From Anaerolineaceae bacterium (GTDB lineage Bacteria > Chloroflexota > Anaerolineae > Anaerolineales > Villigracilaceae): a DNA stretch of 8,429 nt. Below, piece after piece: positions 1-6,114 of the stretch; positions within the stretch are counted from its first letter, which is position 1, and each line of letters starts with the position of its first letter. The notes under the pieces were generated by a model. That model did no database searches, was not told the DNA's origin, and saw only the letters and a list, made by a program, of their open reading frames with translations. The translations under genes were made by a program, and so were the position numbers. Where the stretch lies: the NCBI GenBank assembly GCA_009885445.1, contig VFKQ01000203.1, positions 1 through 8,429 on the forward strand, given 5' to 3'.

Positions 1-1155
1 GCGCTTGACCAAAATCTCCGAGAGGATATCGCGGTAATCGGTGGTGACGGCTAAATCGCCCGGCCCCACGAGTTGACCTGTGCCCAGCCCGGGCCACGCG
101 CCGTGGACTTTGCCGCCATCTACGTTTGCGCCCATGACCATCATCATGCTTCCGTGTCCGTGGTCGGTGCCGAAACTGCCGTTCTCGGAGGCGCGCCGTC
201 CAAACTCGGACATGGTGACGACGGTGATGTTCTGCATTCTGTCACGCAAATCCGCGTGGAAGGCGGCGAGACCGTCAGCGAGGGCGCGCATTTGATTCGC
301 CATCTGTCCTTCGGCGCCGCCTTGCGCGAAGTGCGTGTCCCAGCCGCCGAGGTCAATGGCGGCCACTTCGAGTCCCACGTCCGCTTTGATGAGCATGGCC
401 ACTTGTTGCAGGGCGAGTCCAAATTCGGAGGGTGGGAAATTAGAATTGGTTGCTATCGTGGGGTCGAGTTTTTGTAAAATATCCATGATAGACAGAGTCT
501 CTTGTCCCAACATCGAAAAAGAATCGTCGCCAGAGTAAAGCGTGTCGAGGGCGGCGCGCATTTGTGCGGCGGCGCGTTCGTCGCCTTTCAAATGAAAGTC
601 GGCAATCGAACGAAGCGCGGAAACGGGCACGCTTCCGCTCAAACTGCGCTGGGGCATTTCGCCCAACCCGACCGCTCGTAACGGGGAGCGGTTGCCCGTA
701 TCCAGCGTGGCCAGGTGGCGTCCGATCCAGCCCGAGGCGGGGCCTTTCGCGTCGTCGACTCCGCGCTCCATTAATTCCATGGCTTTGAAATGACTGCGCG
801 ATTCATCCGGCGCTCCGCAGGCGTGGATGATGGCCAGTTGTTTTTCGTCCCAGGCGTTGAGCAGACTGCCCATGGCGGGATGAAAACCAAAAAAGCCGTC
901 GAGGTCGCGGGCGCGCAATTCGCTTTTCGATTTGTTATCGTCGGGGCGCGGAATGCCGAGGCTGGGACGCAACGCATAATAAGAATCTTCGCCGTGCGGG
1001 ACGACGATGTTGAGCGTGTCGGCGGCGCCGCGCAGAAAAATAACAACGAGTGTGTCGCCGCGCGGCGCGGAATTTTTCGGCGCGAAGGCGAGGCGCGGCA
1101 TCCATGTGGCGCGCAGGGAATAGTTATTGAGCATGGGGAGAGTTTGGAGGGTCAT
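1..1155 (-). CDS. DUF1501 family protein (C-terminus beyond window edge)
   Basis: An uninterrupted reading frame of 385 codons runs from an ATG at 1155 off the left edge. Family hallmarks are clear: VVIFLRGAAD (residues 37-46), DLDGFFGFHP (84-93), HACGAPDESRSHF (111-123), GGWDTH (270-275), SEFGR (316-320), GTDHGHG (329-335) and a late TTDYRD. DUF1501 proteins have an alkaline-phosphatase-like/sulfatase-like fold; their biochemical role is not established. Known members are about 400-430 aa, so probably only a few tens of residues are missing. The start has a weak AGGA 9 nt upstream (1165-1168). The first 35 residues show no twin-arginine or Sec signal, although many family members carry a Tat signal. 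It lies 90 nt downstream of the DUF1800 gene on the same strand, the usual arrangement for this pair, so co-transcription is likely unless the hairpin between them stops the polymerase. Confidence 0.94.
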   Translation of the reverse strand, partial: MTLQTLPMLNNYSLRATWMPRLAFAPKNSAPRGDTLVVIFLRGAADTLNIVVPHGEDSYYALRPSLGIPRPDDNKSKSELRARDLDGFFGFHPAMGSLLNAWDEKQLAIIHACGAPDESRSHFKAMELMERGVDDAKGPASGWIGRHLATLDTGNRSPLRAVGLGEMPQRSLSGSVPVSALRSIADFHLKGDERAAAQMRAALDTLYSGDDSFSMLGQETLSIMDILQKLDPTIATNSNFPPSEFGLALQQVAMLIKADVGLEVAAIDLGGWDTHFAQGGAEGQMANQMRALADGLAAFHADLRDRMQNITVVTMSEFGRRASENGSFGTDHGHGSMMMVMGANVDGGKVHGAWPGLGTGQLVGPGDLAVTTDYRDILSEILVKR

Positions 1156-1220
1156 AATTTTTTATCCTGAGTTAGTGCGGCGGGACGAATTCGGGATTGG
1201 GATTTCGCCCTCATCCCCGG

Positions 1221-1243
1221 CCCTTCTCCCGCTGGGAGAAGGG
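1221..1243. repeat. perfect 10-bp hairpin between DUF1800 and DUF1501
   Basis: CCCTTCTCCC (1221-1230) and GGGAGAAGGG (1234-1243) form a perfect 10-bp stem with the 3-nt loop GCT. It begins 2 nt past the DUF1800 stop codon. The flank TCATCCCCGG upstream on the plus strand resembles the 'CCCTCACCCCCGGCCC...GGGAGAAGGG' type of interspersed palindrome seen in many bacterial genomes (from memory). There is no U-tract on either side, so a simple intrinsic terminator is unlikely. A role in mRNA stability or partial attenuation between the two genes is possible. Confidence 0.8.
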
Positions 1244-1245
1244 AG

Positions 1246-2739
1246 TCATCGCCATTGAAACGCGGGCGATGACAATATGCCCGCGCTGAAAACTGGCAAC
1301 ACATCTTCGTCCGTTGCGCCTTCGTTGCGCAGGCTTTGAATCAATTCGTCGCGGGCGGATTCTTCTAGGCGCGTGCCGAGCAGGAGGGCGGAGATGTTGT
1401 CTACGGATTCTGTCAGCGAGGTTGCGCCCATCGCGGCGGCGAGTTTGATGAGGTCAACTTTTGTGCCTTTCATTTCATTGGTGACGAGCGCGTATGCAAA
1501 TTGCCAGCGCGGCATTAAGTTTCCCTGCCAGGGTTCGGCGCGGTCGGGGTAGCCATCGGGGGTGGGCCAGTTGAAATAAGTTTGGCCCATTTGTAAAAGA
1601 TAATCTTGCACAGGTCTTTCGCCGTCGGTTTCGGCGTTGAGCAGGCGTAAAGATGAAGCAACAAAATTCACAGGGCGTTTATATTTTTGTCCGGCGAGGG
1701 AGAGGCCGTCGAGCAGGATGACTCTCAACACGGCGCGCAGATCGCCGTGGGTTTGCTCGAAGGTCTGAGTCGCTTTTTGAATCAGCTCACCCGCTACCTC
1801 GTCGGATAAGAAGCGGCGGGCCAGCTTGGCGCAGATAAAATGTGCGGCGGCGGGATGTTCGACGAGGCGCTGAATCACCGTCTCGGCATCCGCTTGCCCA
1901 GCATTTTTAATTTCGAGTCCTAAAATATTTTTGATTCCAGTATCGTGAGTCTTCGCGTCAAATTTAAATTCGCCGCGCCAGAAATTATTTTTCACCGACC
2001 AGCCAGTGAGACAGCGCGCGAGTTCCATCACGTCGTTTTGGGTGTAACCCGCATCGACGCCGAGCGTGTGCAGTTCCATTAATTCGCGCGCATAATTTTC
2101 ATTGGGCGCGCCGGCGGTGTTGGCCTGATTGTCGAGATAGACGAGCATGGCCGGCGAATGCGCCGAGGCCCAAACGAGATCGCGGAACGAGCCGAGCGCG
2201 TGCGCGCGAATCACATCGCGGTCGTCGACAGTTTTGAGCACGAAGCAATCGCCCTTCTCGGTAAAAATGTTAAAGTGGTCGTTCCAAAATTCGACGAGCA
2301 CTTCATGCAGTTGACGACGACTGTACACCTGACGAATCAACGTGGCCGTGCGCAATTCGCGCGGAACTTTTTGGCGATTGTAGTTATCGAAAAGCCCGTC
2401 GCTGTAATCAAATAAATCTGACGCGGACATTTTCAACGAGGCGATATTACGCAAACGAATCGAGACGGCGTTATCTGAGATGGACTCGGGCGCGAGTTGC
2501 TCCTCGATCCAATTGGCGAGCCCGATTTCGCCGAGGCGGGTTCGCTCTTCGGGACGTGGCCCAAACGTGAGGCGACTCAGCGCAACAAAATCCGCGGCGC
2601 TGAGGGCGGGCCAGGCGACATTTTCGAGAGGCGCGAGCGCGCGCGTGATTCTTTGCGACGCGGGCGCGCAGGAGGCAATGGCCGTGGATGCGGCGATGAG
2701 GCTGGAAAGTTTGAGGAAGTCGCGTCTTGAAAGAGTCAT
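1246..2739 (-). CDS. DUF1800 family lipoprotein with Tat-type signal
   Basis: A complete 497-aa DUF1800 protein. The N-terminus has a twin-arginine motif, SRRDFLKL (4-11), a hydrophobic stretch, and a lipobox-like AIAS-C with Cys24. This predicts Tat export and lipid anchoring outside the cytoplasm. Family motifs follow: SRLTFGPRPEE (about 55-65), EFWNDHFN (about 149-156), ENYARELMELHTLGV (about 214-228) with the following CLTGW, and late YFNWPTPDGYPD and WFAY-like segments. DUF1800 has no firmly assigned reaction; it is typically encoded next to DUF1501, as here. The start is fixed by the signal peptide. No Shine-Dalgarno sequence precedes it: the upstream 20 nt are an ATCAGT-type repeat, unlike the strong AAGGAG-type sites of three other genes in the window. 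Translation may therefore be leaderless or SD-independent (inference). Confidence 0.95.
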   Translation of the reverse strand: MTLSRRDFLKLSSLIAASTAIASCAPASQRITRALAPLENVAWPALSAADFVALSRLTFGPRPEERTRLGEIGLANWIEEQLAPESISDNAVSIRLRNIASLKMSASDLFDYSDGLFDNYNRQKVPRELRTATLIRQVYSRRQLHEVLVEFWNDHFNIFTEKGDCFVLKTVDDRDVIRAHALGSFRDLVWASAHSPAMLVYLDNQANTAGAPNENYARELMELHTLGVDAGYTQNDVMELARCLTGWSVKNNFWRGEFKFDAKTHDTGIKNILGLEIKNAGQADAETVIQRLVEHPAAAHFICAKLARRFLSDEVAGELIQKATQTFEQTHGDLRAVLRVILLDGLSLAGQKYKRPVNFVASSLRLLNAETDGERPVQDYLLQMGQTYFNWPTPDGYPDRAEPWQGNLMPRWQFAYALVTNEMKGTKVDLIKLAAAMGATSLTESVDNISALLLGTRLEESARDELIQSLRNEGATDEDVLPVFSAGILSSPAFQWR

Positions 2740-2740
2740 A

Positions 2741-2765
2741 GTAATCAGTTTTCAGTGATCAGTGG
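2741..2765. repeat. ATCAGT-type simple repeat abutting the DUF1800 start
   Basis: TCAGT occurs three times (2745, 2752, 2759), spaced 7 bases apart, within GTAATCAGTTTTCAGTGATC and its continuation. The repeat ends one base before the DUF1800 start codon and occupies the position where a ribosome binding site would be expected. Confidence 0.5.
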
Positions 2766-2950
2766 TGGTCGAGTAGCCGCGCTCTTGGTTGTCGAGTTTA
2801 TCGAGACATTGCGGCGTACACTTGCCACGAGCGCAAGTGCCGTGGTCGAGACCACAGAAATTGGAATCTTCTAGCTGATGTTGGTCTCGATACGGCGGCG
2901 GCAGTCTGGTTATGTGAAACGCTTATTCAGACCGCCGCCTACTCGACCAA
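2764..2950. repeat. cluster of degenerate GGTCGAG/CTCGACC palindromes
   Basis: This non-coding stretch between two genes is built of related palindromic pieces. The clearest is 2881-2950: a left arm (TTGGTC, then TCGATAC, then GGCGGCGG and GTCTG, 2881-2908) faces a right arm whose complement reads TTGGTC, GAGTA, GGCGGCGG, TCTG (2928-2950), around a 19-nt loop. A degraded copy in the other order runs from GGTCGAGTAG (2767) to TATCGAGAC (2800-2807). Between them lie GTGGTCGAGACCAC (2842-2855) and a 7-bp hairpin, CACTTGC/GCAAGTG (2819-2839). Palindromes opening TTGGTCTCGATAC and closing with CTCGACCAA recur in intergenic spaces of some high-GC bacteria (recollection, not checked). I see no coding potential here. 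Confidence 0.65.
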
Positions 2951-2956
2951 CGAAAA

Positions 2957-3478
2957 TTAGGCCTGCACTGAAGCGGACTCGGTTTGGATGGCGGCTGAAG
3001 TTGCGCGCGGCATCCAGTGGAGCAGGGCAAACGCGGCGGCGCCGAGGGTGGTGATGGTGGCGAGGGGGAAGAAGATGAACCAGCCGAGGATGGGAAAAAA
3101 TGAAGCGAGTTCGATGATGACGGCTCCGCGCACATGCGCGCCGAGCGGACTGAAACTGCCGAGGCGGTTGAGTCTTTCGGCAAAGCGCGCGGCGAGTCCT
3201 GCCGCGCCGAGGCTGGAGAAGGTGAGCATGAGCGCGATGAGCACCCAGCCCATAAATTTGAGCAGGCCGGAGGGCAGGGCTAGAAAAATCAGAATGGGAA
3301 TCAGGAAGGCCGCGAACGCGACGAGTCCCATCCAGAAAGACTTGCCGGGCGTGCGCTCGAGGCGCAGACGGGCGCGGTCCACGGCGGCGGGGAACAACAG
3401 CCACCATGCCGTGAGCAGGGCGGGGTAGGCGACGCCGATGATGAGGATAATGAAGAAGATGGCGGATATGTCGGCCAT
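2957..3478 (-). CDS. multi-pass membrane protein of unknown function
   Basis: 173 aa starting MADISAIFFI. The start is chosen because AAAGGAG (3485-3491) sits 6 nt upstream; a longer frame opening at 3583 would translate the simple repeat upstream and is rejected. Hydrophobic helices are apparent at about 5-29, 48-68, 73-97 and 117-137/139-155, with a basic loop (DRARLRLERTPGK, 34-46) after the first, so the loop is probably cytoplasmic. The last hydrophobic region has the FFPILGW...LGAAAFALL pattern, which resembles membrane segments attached to some bactofilin-like proteins; this is only a resemblance. The short C-terminal tail is polar. No catalytic motif is visible and I do not recognise the family. 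It appears monocistronic, with the palindrome cluster immediately downstream. Confidence 0.75.
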   Translation of the reverse strand: MADISAIFFIILIIGVAYPALLTAWWLLFPAAVDRARLRLERTPGKSFWMGLVAFAAFLIPILIFLALPSGLLKFMGWVLIALMLTFSSLGAAGLAARFAERLNRLGSFSPLGAHVRGAVIIELASFFPILGWFIFFPLATITTLGAAAFALLHWMPRATSAAIQTESASVQA

Positions 3479-3484
3479 GGGAGA

Positions 3485-3491
3485 CTCCTTT
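3485..3491 (-). promoter_or_regulatory. ribosome binding site AAAGGAG
   Basis: AAAGGAG on the minus strand, 6 nt before the ATG at 3478. It decides the start of the membrane-protein gene. Confidence 0.85.
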
Positions 3492-3528
3492 GGTTGGGTA
3501 GTTGGATGGTTGGGTAGTTTGATAGTTA
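3491..3528. repeat. TGGTTGGGTAGTT-type simple repeat in a gene leader
   Basis: TGGTTGGGTAGTT occurs at 3491-3503 and again at 3507-3519, followed by a degenerate TGATAGTTA. The repeat directly abuts the ribosome binding site of the membrane-protein gene, so it would form part of its 5' untranslated leader. Confidence 0.6.
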
Positions 3529-3687
3529 ATACAGGGCAAGGAGGAAAATGTTGCAGGGCCTGGAAGGTGCAATAGGCAGGCAAAGAAATGTCAACAAATG
3601 CAACAGAGTAGGTGTAAAGCGGGGGGAATTAACCCGCCAACGAAGTGACAGTCACATGCTCAGGGGTGGGAATTAGCAAGCCGAATC
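3529..3687. other. intergenic region, possible promoter elements only
   Basis: No coding potential is seen in this part of the 328-nt gap between the membrane-protein gene and the 715-aa gene. A consensus -35 box TTGACA lies on the minus strand at 3594-3589, pointing toward the membrane-protein gene, but the -10 partners at normal spacing are poor (TATTGC at 14 nt is the closest). An 11-bp palindrome GTGACAGTCAC is at 3645-3655. Confidence 0.35.
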
Positions 3688-3722
3688 AAAAGCCCTCGAA
3701 GTTTTTCGCTTCGAGGGCTTTT
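3688..3722 (-). terminator. strong intrinsic terminator, probably bidirectional
   Basis: A perfect 14-bp stem, AAAAGCCCTCGAAG (3688-3701) with CTTCGAGGGCTTTT (3709-3722), around a 7-nt loop. Both strands end the stem in TTTT, so it could work in either direction. On the minus strand it begins 16 nt after the stop codon of the PAP2 3' remnant (TAA at 3739-3741). This suggests it was originally the terminator of the nucleotidyltransferase-PAP2 operon; it now also closes the 715-aa gene. Confidence 0.88.
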
Positions 3723-3736
3723 CAAAATAAATTTTT

Positions 3737-3763
3737 CTTTACCAAAACACGAATCCCAGCCAG
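3737..3763. repeat. 27-bp direct repeat, distal copy (att-like)
   Basis: Identical over 27 nt to 7037-7063, same orientation, offset exactly 3300 bp. The flanking bases differ on both sides (t versus a before, g versus c after). This has the geometry of an attachment-site pair or of insertion-associated duplication at a gene 3' end. Confidence 0.85.
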
Positions 3764-3803
3764 GCCGAGGGTTGCCGTTCACAAGCTTGGATAAATTCCG
3801 AGG
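3737..3803 (-). pseudogene. displaced 3' end of a PAP2 phosphatase gene
   Basis: Bases 3737-3763 are identical to 7037-7063, the 3' end of the intact PAP2 gene plus 2 nt past its stop. On the minus strand this reads ...WLGFVFW-stop, as in the intact gene. Upstream of the identical core the similarity falls off quickly. An 11-nt stretch (3792-3802) still matches 7091-7101 at 10 of 11 positions, but only after a 1-nt shift, so a longer remnant is possible but not proven. It begins 3 nt after the stop codon of the 715-aa gene. Best explained as the original PAP2 tail pushed away by insertion of the 3.3-kb cassette, or as a partial duplication. Confidence 0.65.
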
Positions 3804-3806
3804 CGC

Positions 3807-5954
3807 CTACGCAACCTTCTTCCTCAAGATCTTATCCCAATCCAGCATGGCGGTGATATGTTCCACTGGAACCTGCCCCTCGGGGACATAACCGACGAAG
3901 GAACGGTTGTATTGATCCTCAGGGCCATCGGTGAGGAACCAATCCAGTGGCTGGCGAAACATGCCGATGCAGGAGGTGGCCTGGTCGCCATCCGGCAGGG
4001 CCGTTTCGAAAGTGATCAGCATAGGGCCATCCGCAGTTTCGGCGACTTCGACCGCGGTCGCTTCGTGAATCCAGCGCAACCACTGTTGCTGGACACTGCT
4101 CACCCCCGCCGCATCAACCACGGTCCGCGAGCGGGTTGTTGTTTCCCCAGCCTTGTACTCCCACGTGGAGGGTCCGCTCTCAGCGTTGGGCTTGCCGGCT
4201 TTGCCCGCGCCCTGCTTGCCGCCTCCCTTATTACCGCGAGCAGACTTGCCGCCATATTCCGCCGGAAGCAAGCCAACATCATCTTTGGTTGCTACAGGTT
4301 TGGCCACCTGCCAGGGACTCGGTTCATTGTTGACAAAGCGCAACCAAAGAATGCTTGCGCCGGTTGTGTAGGCGTCCGCCGAGGTGGGATATCGATAATA
4401 GGCAGGCGGCGTGCCTTGAAGTTTGTTCTCTGTTTCATTCTTAAGATACCAATCTGGTTTGGGAGTCAGACCGCCGGGAGGCAGGTGTCCGCGCAAATGC
4501 TGAATGTGCTCGGCCGTCTCGTTGCAAACCGCGCGGGTCACAATTAACTCATGGGTACGTCCATGCTCCTCGCGCCAGGCGGAGGCATCGAAGTTGATCC
4601 ACGCGTCCATGATGGTGCGTAGTTCGTTATGCTCGGGCTTGAGGCGTTCCTCCTCCTCCTCGGGCGCGAGTTTCTCCCAGGCCGCGTCCGCCACCTCGGT
4701 CACGCGCAGGGGCGTGAGTTTGATGACTTGCTTCCAGGCCCAGGCAGGGAGCTCCTGCTTTTTGGTGAGCAAAATGTCGAGCACTGCCTGCGTGGTCATA
4801 CAGCGCACCTCGTATGCGTCCTGCTCCTTGAGCAAGCGAGTTAAACCGTCTCGTTTGGTCTTGATGCCGTTGGCCTTAACGTTTGGCAGGTACCAGCCGA
4901 TCTTGTCTTTCCATTCTTTTTCTGTTGCAGTCGCCAGTTTGGGTTTGGTGCCGCCTGTGCCTTCATAAGCCGCGATGGTTTCCTGGCAGTGTTTTTCCAC
5001 TGTTGCATCGTCCATGTTCACCACTTCAGCCTCAATCTTCGGCGCGCGCAGACGAGCCAACAGGTCTTTGGGGTCGGCCCACGAACTGTGCGCGCTGGCG
5101 TAACGCATGCCTGAAAAATGGACAACCATATATTGGAGCCAGAGCGGATAGCGATGCACCTCCTGCTTGAACTTTTGGTAAATCACCTCGAGCAGTTCGT
5201 ATTGGTTCTTCTTCTCCAGCCCGGCATTGTATTCAGCGATCTTCCCCATGGCGAGATCGCGCACCGTAACGGGCTGGTCAGATTGGTACGACTTCATGAA
5301 CTCATCTTCGGGTGTCTTGAAGTTCGGGTCGCTTTTGGTGAGTTTGTACCAACTCAGTTTACGCGCTTCGATGTTGTCGTAGGTGGTGAGGAAGGCGCGC
5401 AGTTGCTCCAATTCGTGTGCGGCCATCGGCAGGATGACTTCTTCCTTGAGTTTCAATTCCGCCGTCTCCGGCGCGTACTTGGCATGGTTGGGATCCATCG
5501 ACTCGAGCCTGCGCTTGCGCGACTTGATCCAGTCACGATGTAGGTTGCGATGGTTGACCCACGAGGCGAGCATCGCCTCCACGAAACTGCGCTCGCCGCG
5601 AATGTCCTTCGGCCAACTGTCCACGAACATGGCGTGCAGGTTATTAATCTCGGTCAGTTCGGCCTCGTCGGGTGGATTAAATTTTTTGGCGTACTCGCCA
5701 CGCACATCCGCCGTCAGGAAATAAGCGCGCAGGGTTTGATATTCCTTGTATGCCGCCTGCGCCGCCGCGGCTTGCGCGTCCTCGTACGCTTTAACTTCCG
5801 CGCCGAGATTGGCCATGTCTTTATCCTTATATTGTTTCCAGATATCCACTTCGGCGTAGAAGCCGAGGAAGTCGCGCAGTTTCACTTCGCGCATGGGATA
5901 GGCCGTTTTTACGAGAACTTCGTTTTGCCATTGGAAATAAAGAGGTTCGGACAT
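3807..5954 (-). CDS. 715-aa protein of unknown function
   Basis: The start at 5954 (MSEPLYFQWQNEV) has AAGGAG 5 nt upstream; the frame stays open upstream to 6149 but would overlap the preceding gene and lacks a ribosome site. The product appears soluble: no signal peptide or membrane helix. It is rich in Trp, Tyr and charged residues. An Ala/Glu-rich helical stretch (about 48-75) is a possible coiled coil. The middle holds a conserved-looking block, WLQYMVVHFSGMRYASAHSS (about 275-292), then acidic EEEEERLKPEH. A Gly/Lys-rich linker (about 565-594, GGKSARGNKGGGKQGAG) separates a C-terminal domain of about 120 residues with a Trp-rich QQQWLRWIHEAT and a NRSFVGYVPEG segment. I do not recognise the family and see no catalytic signature. 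It follows the zinc-ribbon gene inside the repeat-flanked cassette, but a terminator and a structured leader lie between them, so it probably has its own promoter. Confidence 0.85.
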   Translation of the reverse strand: MSEPLYFQWQNEVLVKTAYPMREVKLRDFLGFYAEVDIWKQYKDKDMANLGAEVKAYEDAQAAAAQAAYKEYQTLRAYFLTADVRGEYAKKFNPPDEAELTEINNLHAMFVDSWPKDIRGERSFVEAMLASWVNHRNLHRDWIKSRKRRLESMDPNHAKYAPETAELKLKEEVILPMAAHELEQLRAFLTTYDNIEARKLSWYKLTKSDPNFKTPEDEFMKSYQSDQPVTVRDLAMGKIAEYNAGLEKKNQYELLEVIYQKFKQEVHRYPLWLQYMVVHFSGMRYASAHSSWADPKDLLARLRAPKIEAEVVNMDDATVEKHCQETIAAYEGTGGTKPKLATATEKEWKDKIGWYLPNVKANGIKTKRDGLTRLLKEQDAYEVRCMTTQAVLDILLTKKQELPAWAWKQVIKLTPLRVTEVADAAWEKLAPEEEEERLKPEHNELRTIMDAWINFDASAWREEHGRTHELIVTRAVCNETAEHIQHLRGHLPPGGLTPKPDWYLKNETENKLQGTPPAYYRYPTSADAYTTGASILWLRFVNNEPSPWQVAKPVATKDDVGLLPAEYGGKSARGNKGGGKQGAGKAGKPNAESGPSTWEYKAGETTTRSRTVVDAAGVSSVQQQWLRWIHEATAVEVAETADGPMLITFETALPDGDQATSCIGMFRQPLDWFLTDGPEDQYNRSFVGYVPEGQVPVEHITAMLDWDKILRKKVA

Positions 5955-5959
5955 CGGGG

Positions 5960-5965
5960 CTCCTT
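5960..5965 (-). promoter_or_regulatory. ribosome binding site AAGGAG
   Basis: AAGGAG on the minus strand, 5 nt before the ATG at 5954. It decides the start of the 715-aa gene in favour of the internal ATG over the upstream one at 6149. Confidence 0.85.
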
Positions 5966-6023
5966 GGGGAAGGTCGGTTGAAAATTTGATGGCGCTATGC
6001 AAACACTCAACAACGCATCTTAC

Positions 6024-6062
6024 GCAAACCCACTGGAACACGTTCTCTAACGTGCGGTTTGC
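6024..6062 (-). promoter_or_regulatory. compound hairpin in the leader of the 715-aa gene
   Basis: An outer 7-bp stem, GCAAACC (6024-6030) with GGTTTGC (6056-6062), encloses an inner 6-bp stem, CACGTT (6039-6044) with AACGTG (6049-6054), with loop CTCT and an asymmetric 8-nt bulge (CACTGGAA). It starts right after the terminator of the zinc-ribbon gene and lies 70 nt upstream of the 715-aa start. It could be a leader RNA structure or an operator-like DNA palindrome; neither is shown. Confidence 0.45.
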
Positions 6063-6091
6063 AAAAGCCTCCTGAAAAAAATCCAGGAGGC
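6063..6091 (-). terminator. intrinsic terminator of the zinc-ribbon gene
   Basis: On the minus strand GCCTCCTG pairs with CAGGAGGC (8 bp; 6084-6091 with 6067-6074) around a 9-nt T-rich loop and is followed by TTTT (6066-6063). It starts 23 nt after the stop codon of the 215-aa gene. Confidence 0.8.
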
Positions 6092-6114
6092 CCGTGTTGG
6101 TGAAGTCTGCGCTT

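Noticed and set aside
73..1170. several plus- and minus-strand frames of 67-134 codons in the first kilobase
   Set aside because: All are shadows of the DUF1501 reading frame, which is open without interruption and carries the family motifs.
2764..2950. palindrome cluster considered as a tRNA, CRISPR array or origin
   Set aside because: No cloverleaf or CCA pattern, no regularly spaced identical repeats with unique spacers, and no DnaA-box or iteron array.
2910..3572. 220-codon minus-strand frame overlapping the membrane-protein gene
   Set aside because: Its translation is mostly Arg/His/Pro, typical of a shifted frame in GC-rich DNA, while the overlapping frame gives clean membrane helices and has a ribosome site.
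3858..4547. 229-codon open frame on the plus strand
   Set aside because: It is antisense to the 715-aa gene, has no ribosome site, and its translation is Arg/Gly-rich with no recognisable pattern; the opposite strand is clearly the coding one.
5070..5130. FSGMRYASAH segment considered as a tyrosine-recombinase motif in the 715-aa protein
   Set aside because: Only a loose resemblance to the G-x-R-x-S-E region; no downstream H-x-x-R or catalytic Tyr box is visible, so I do not call an integrase.
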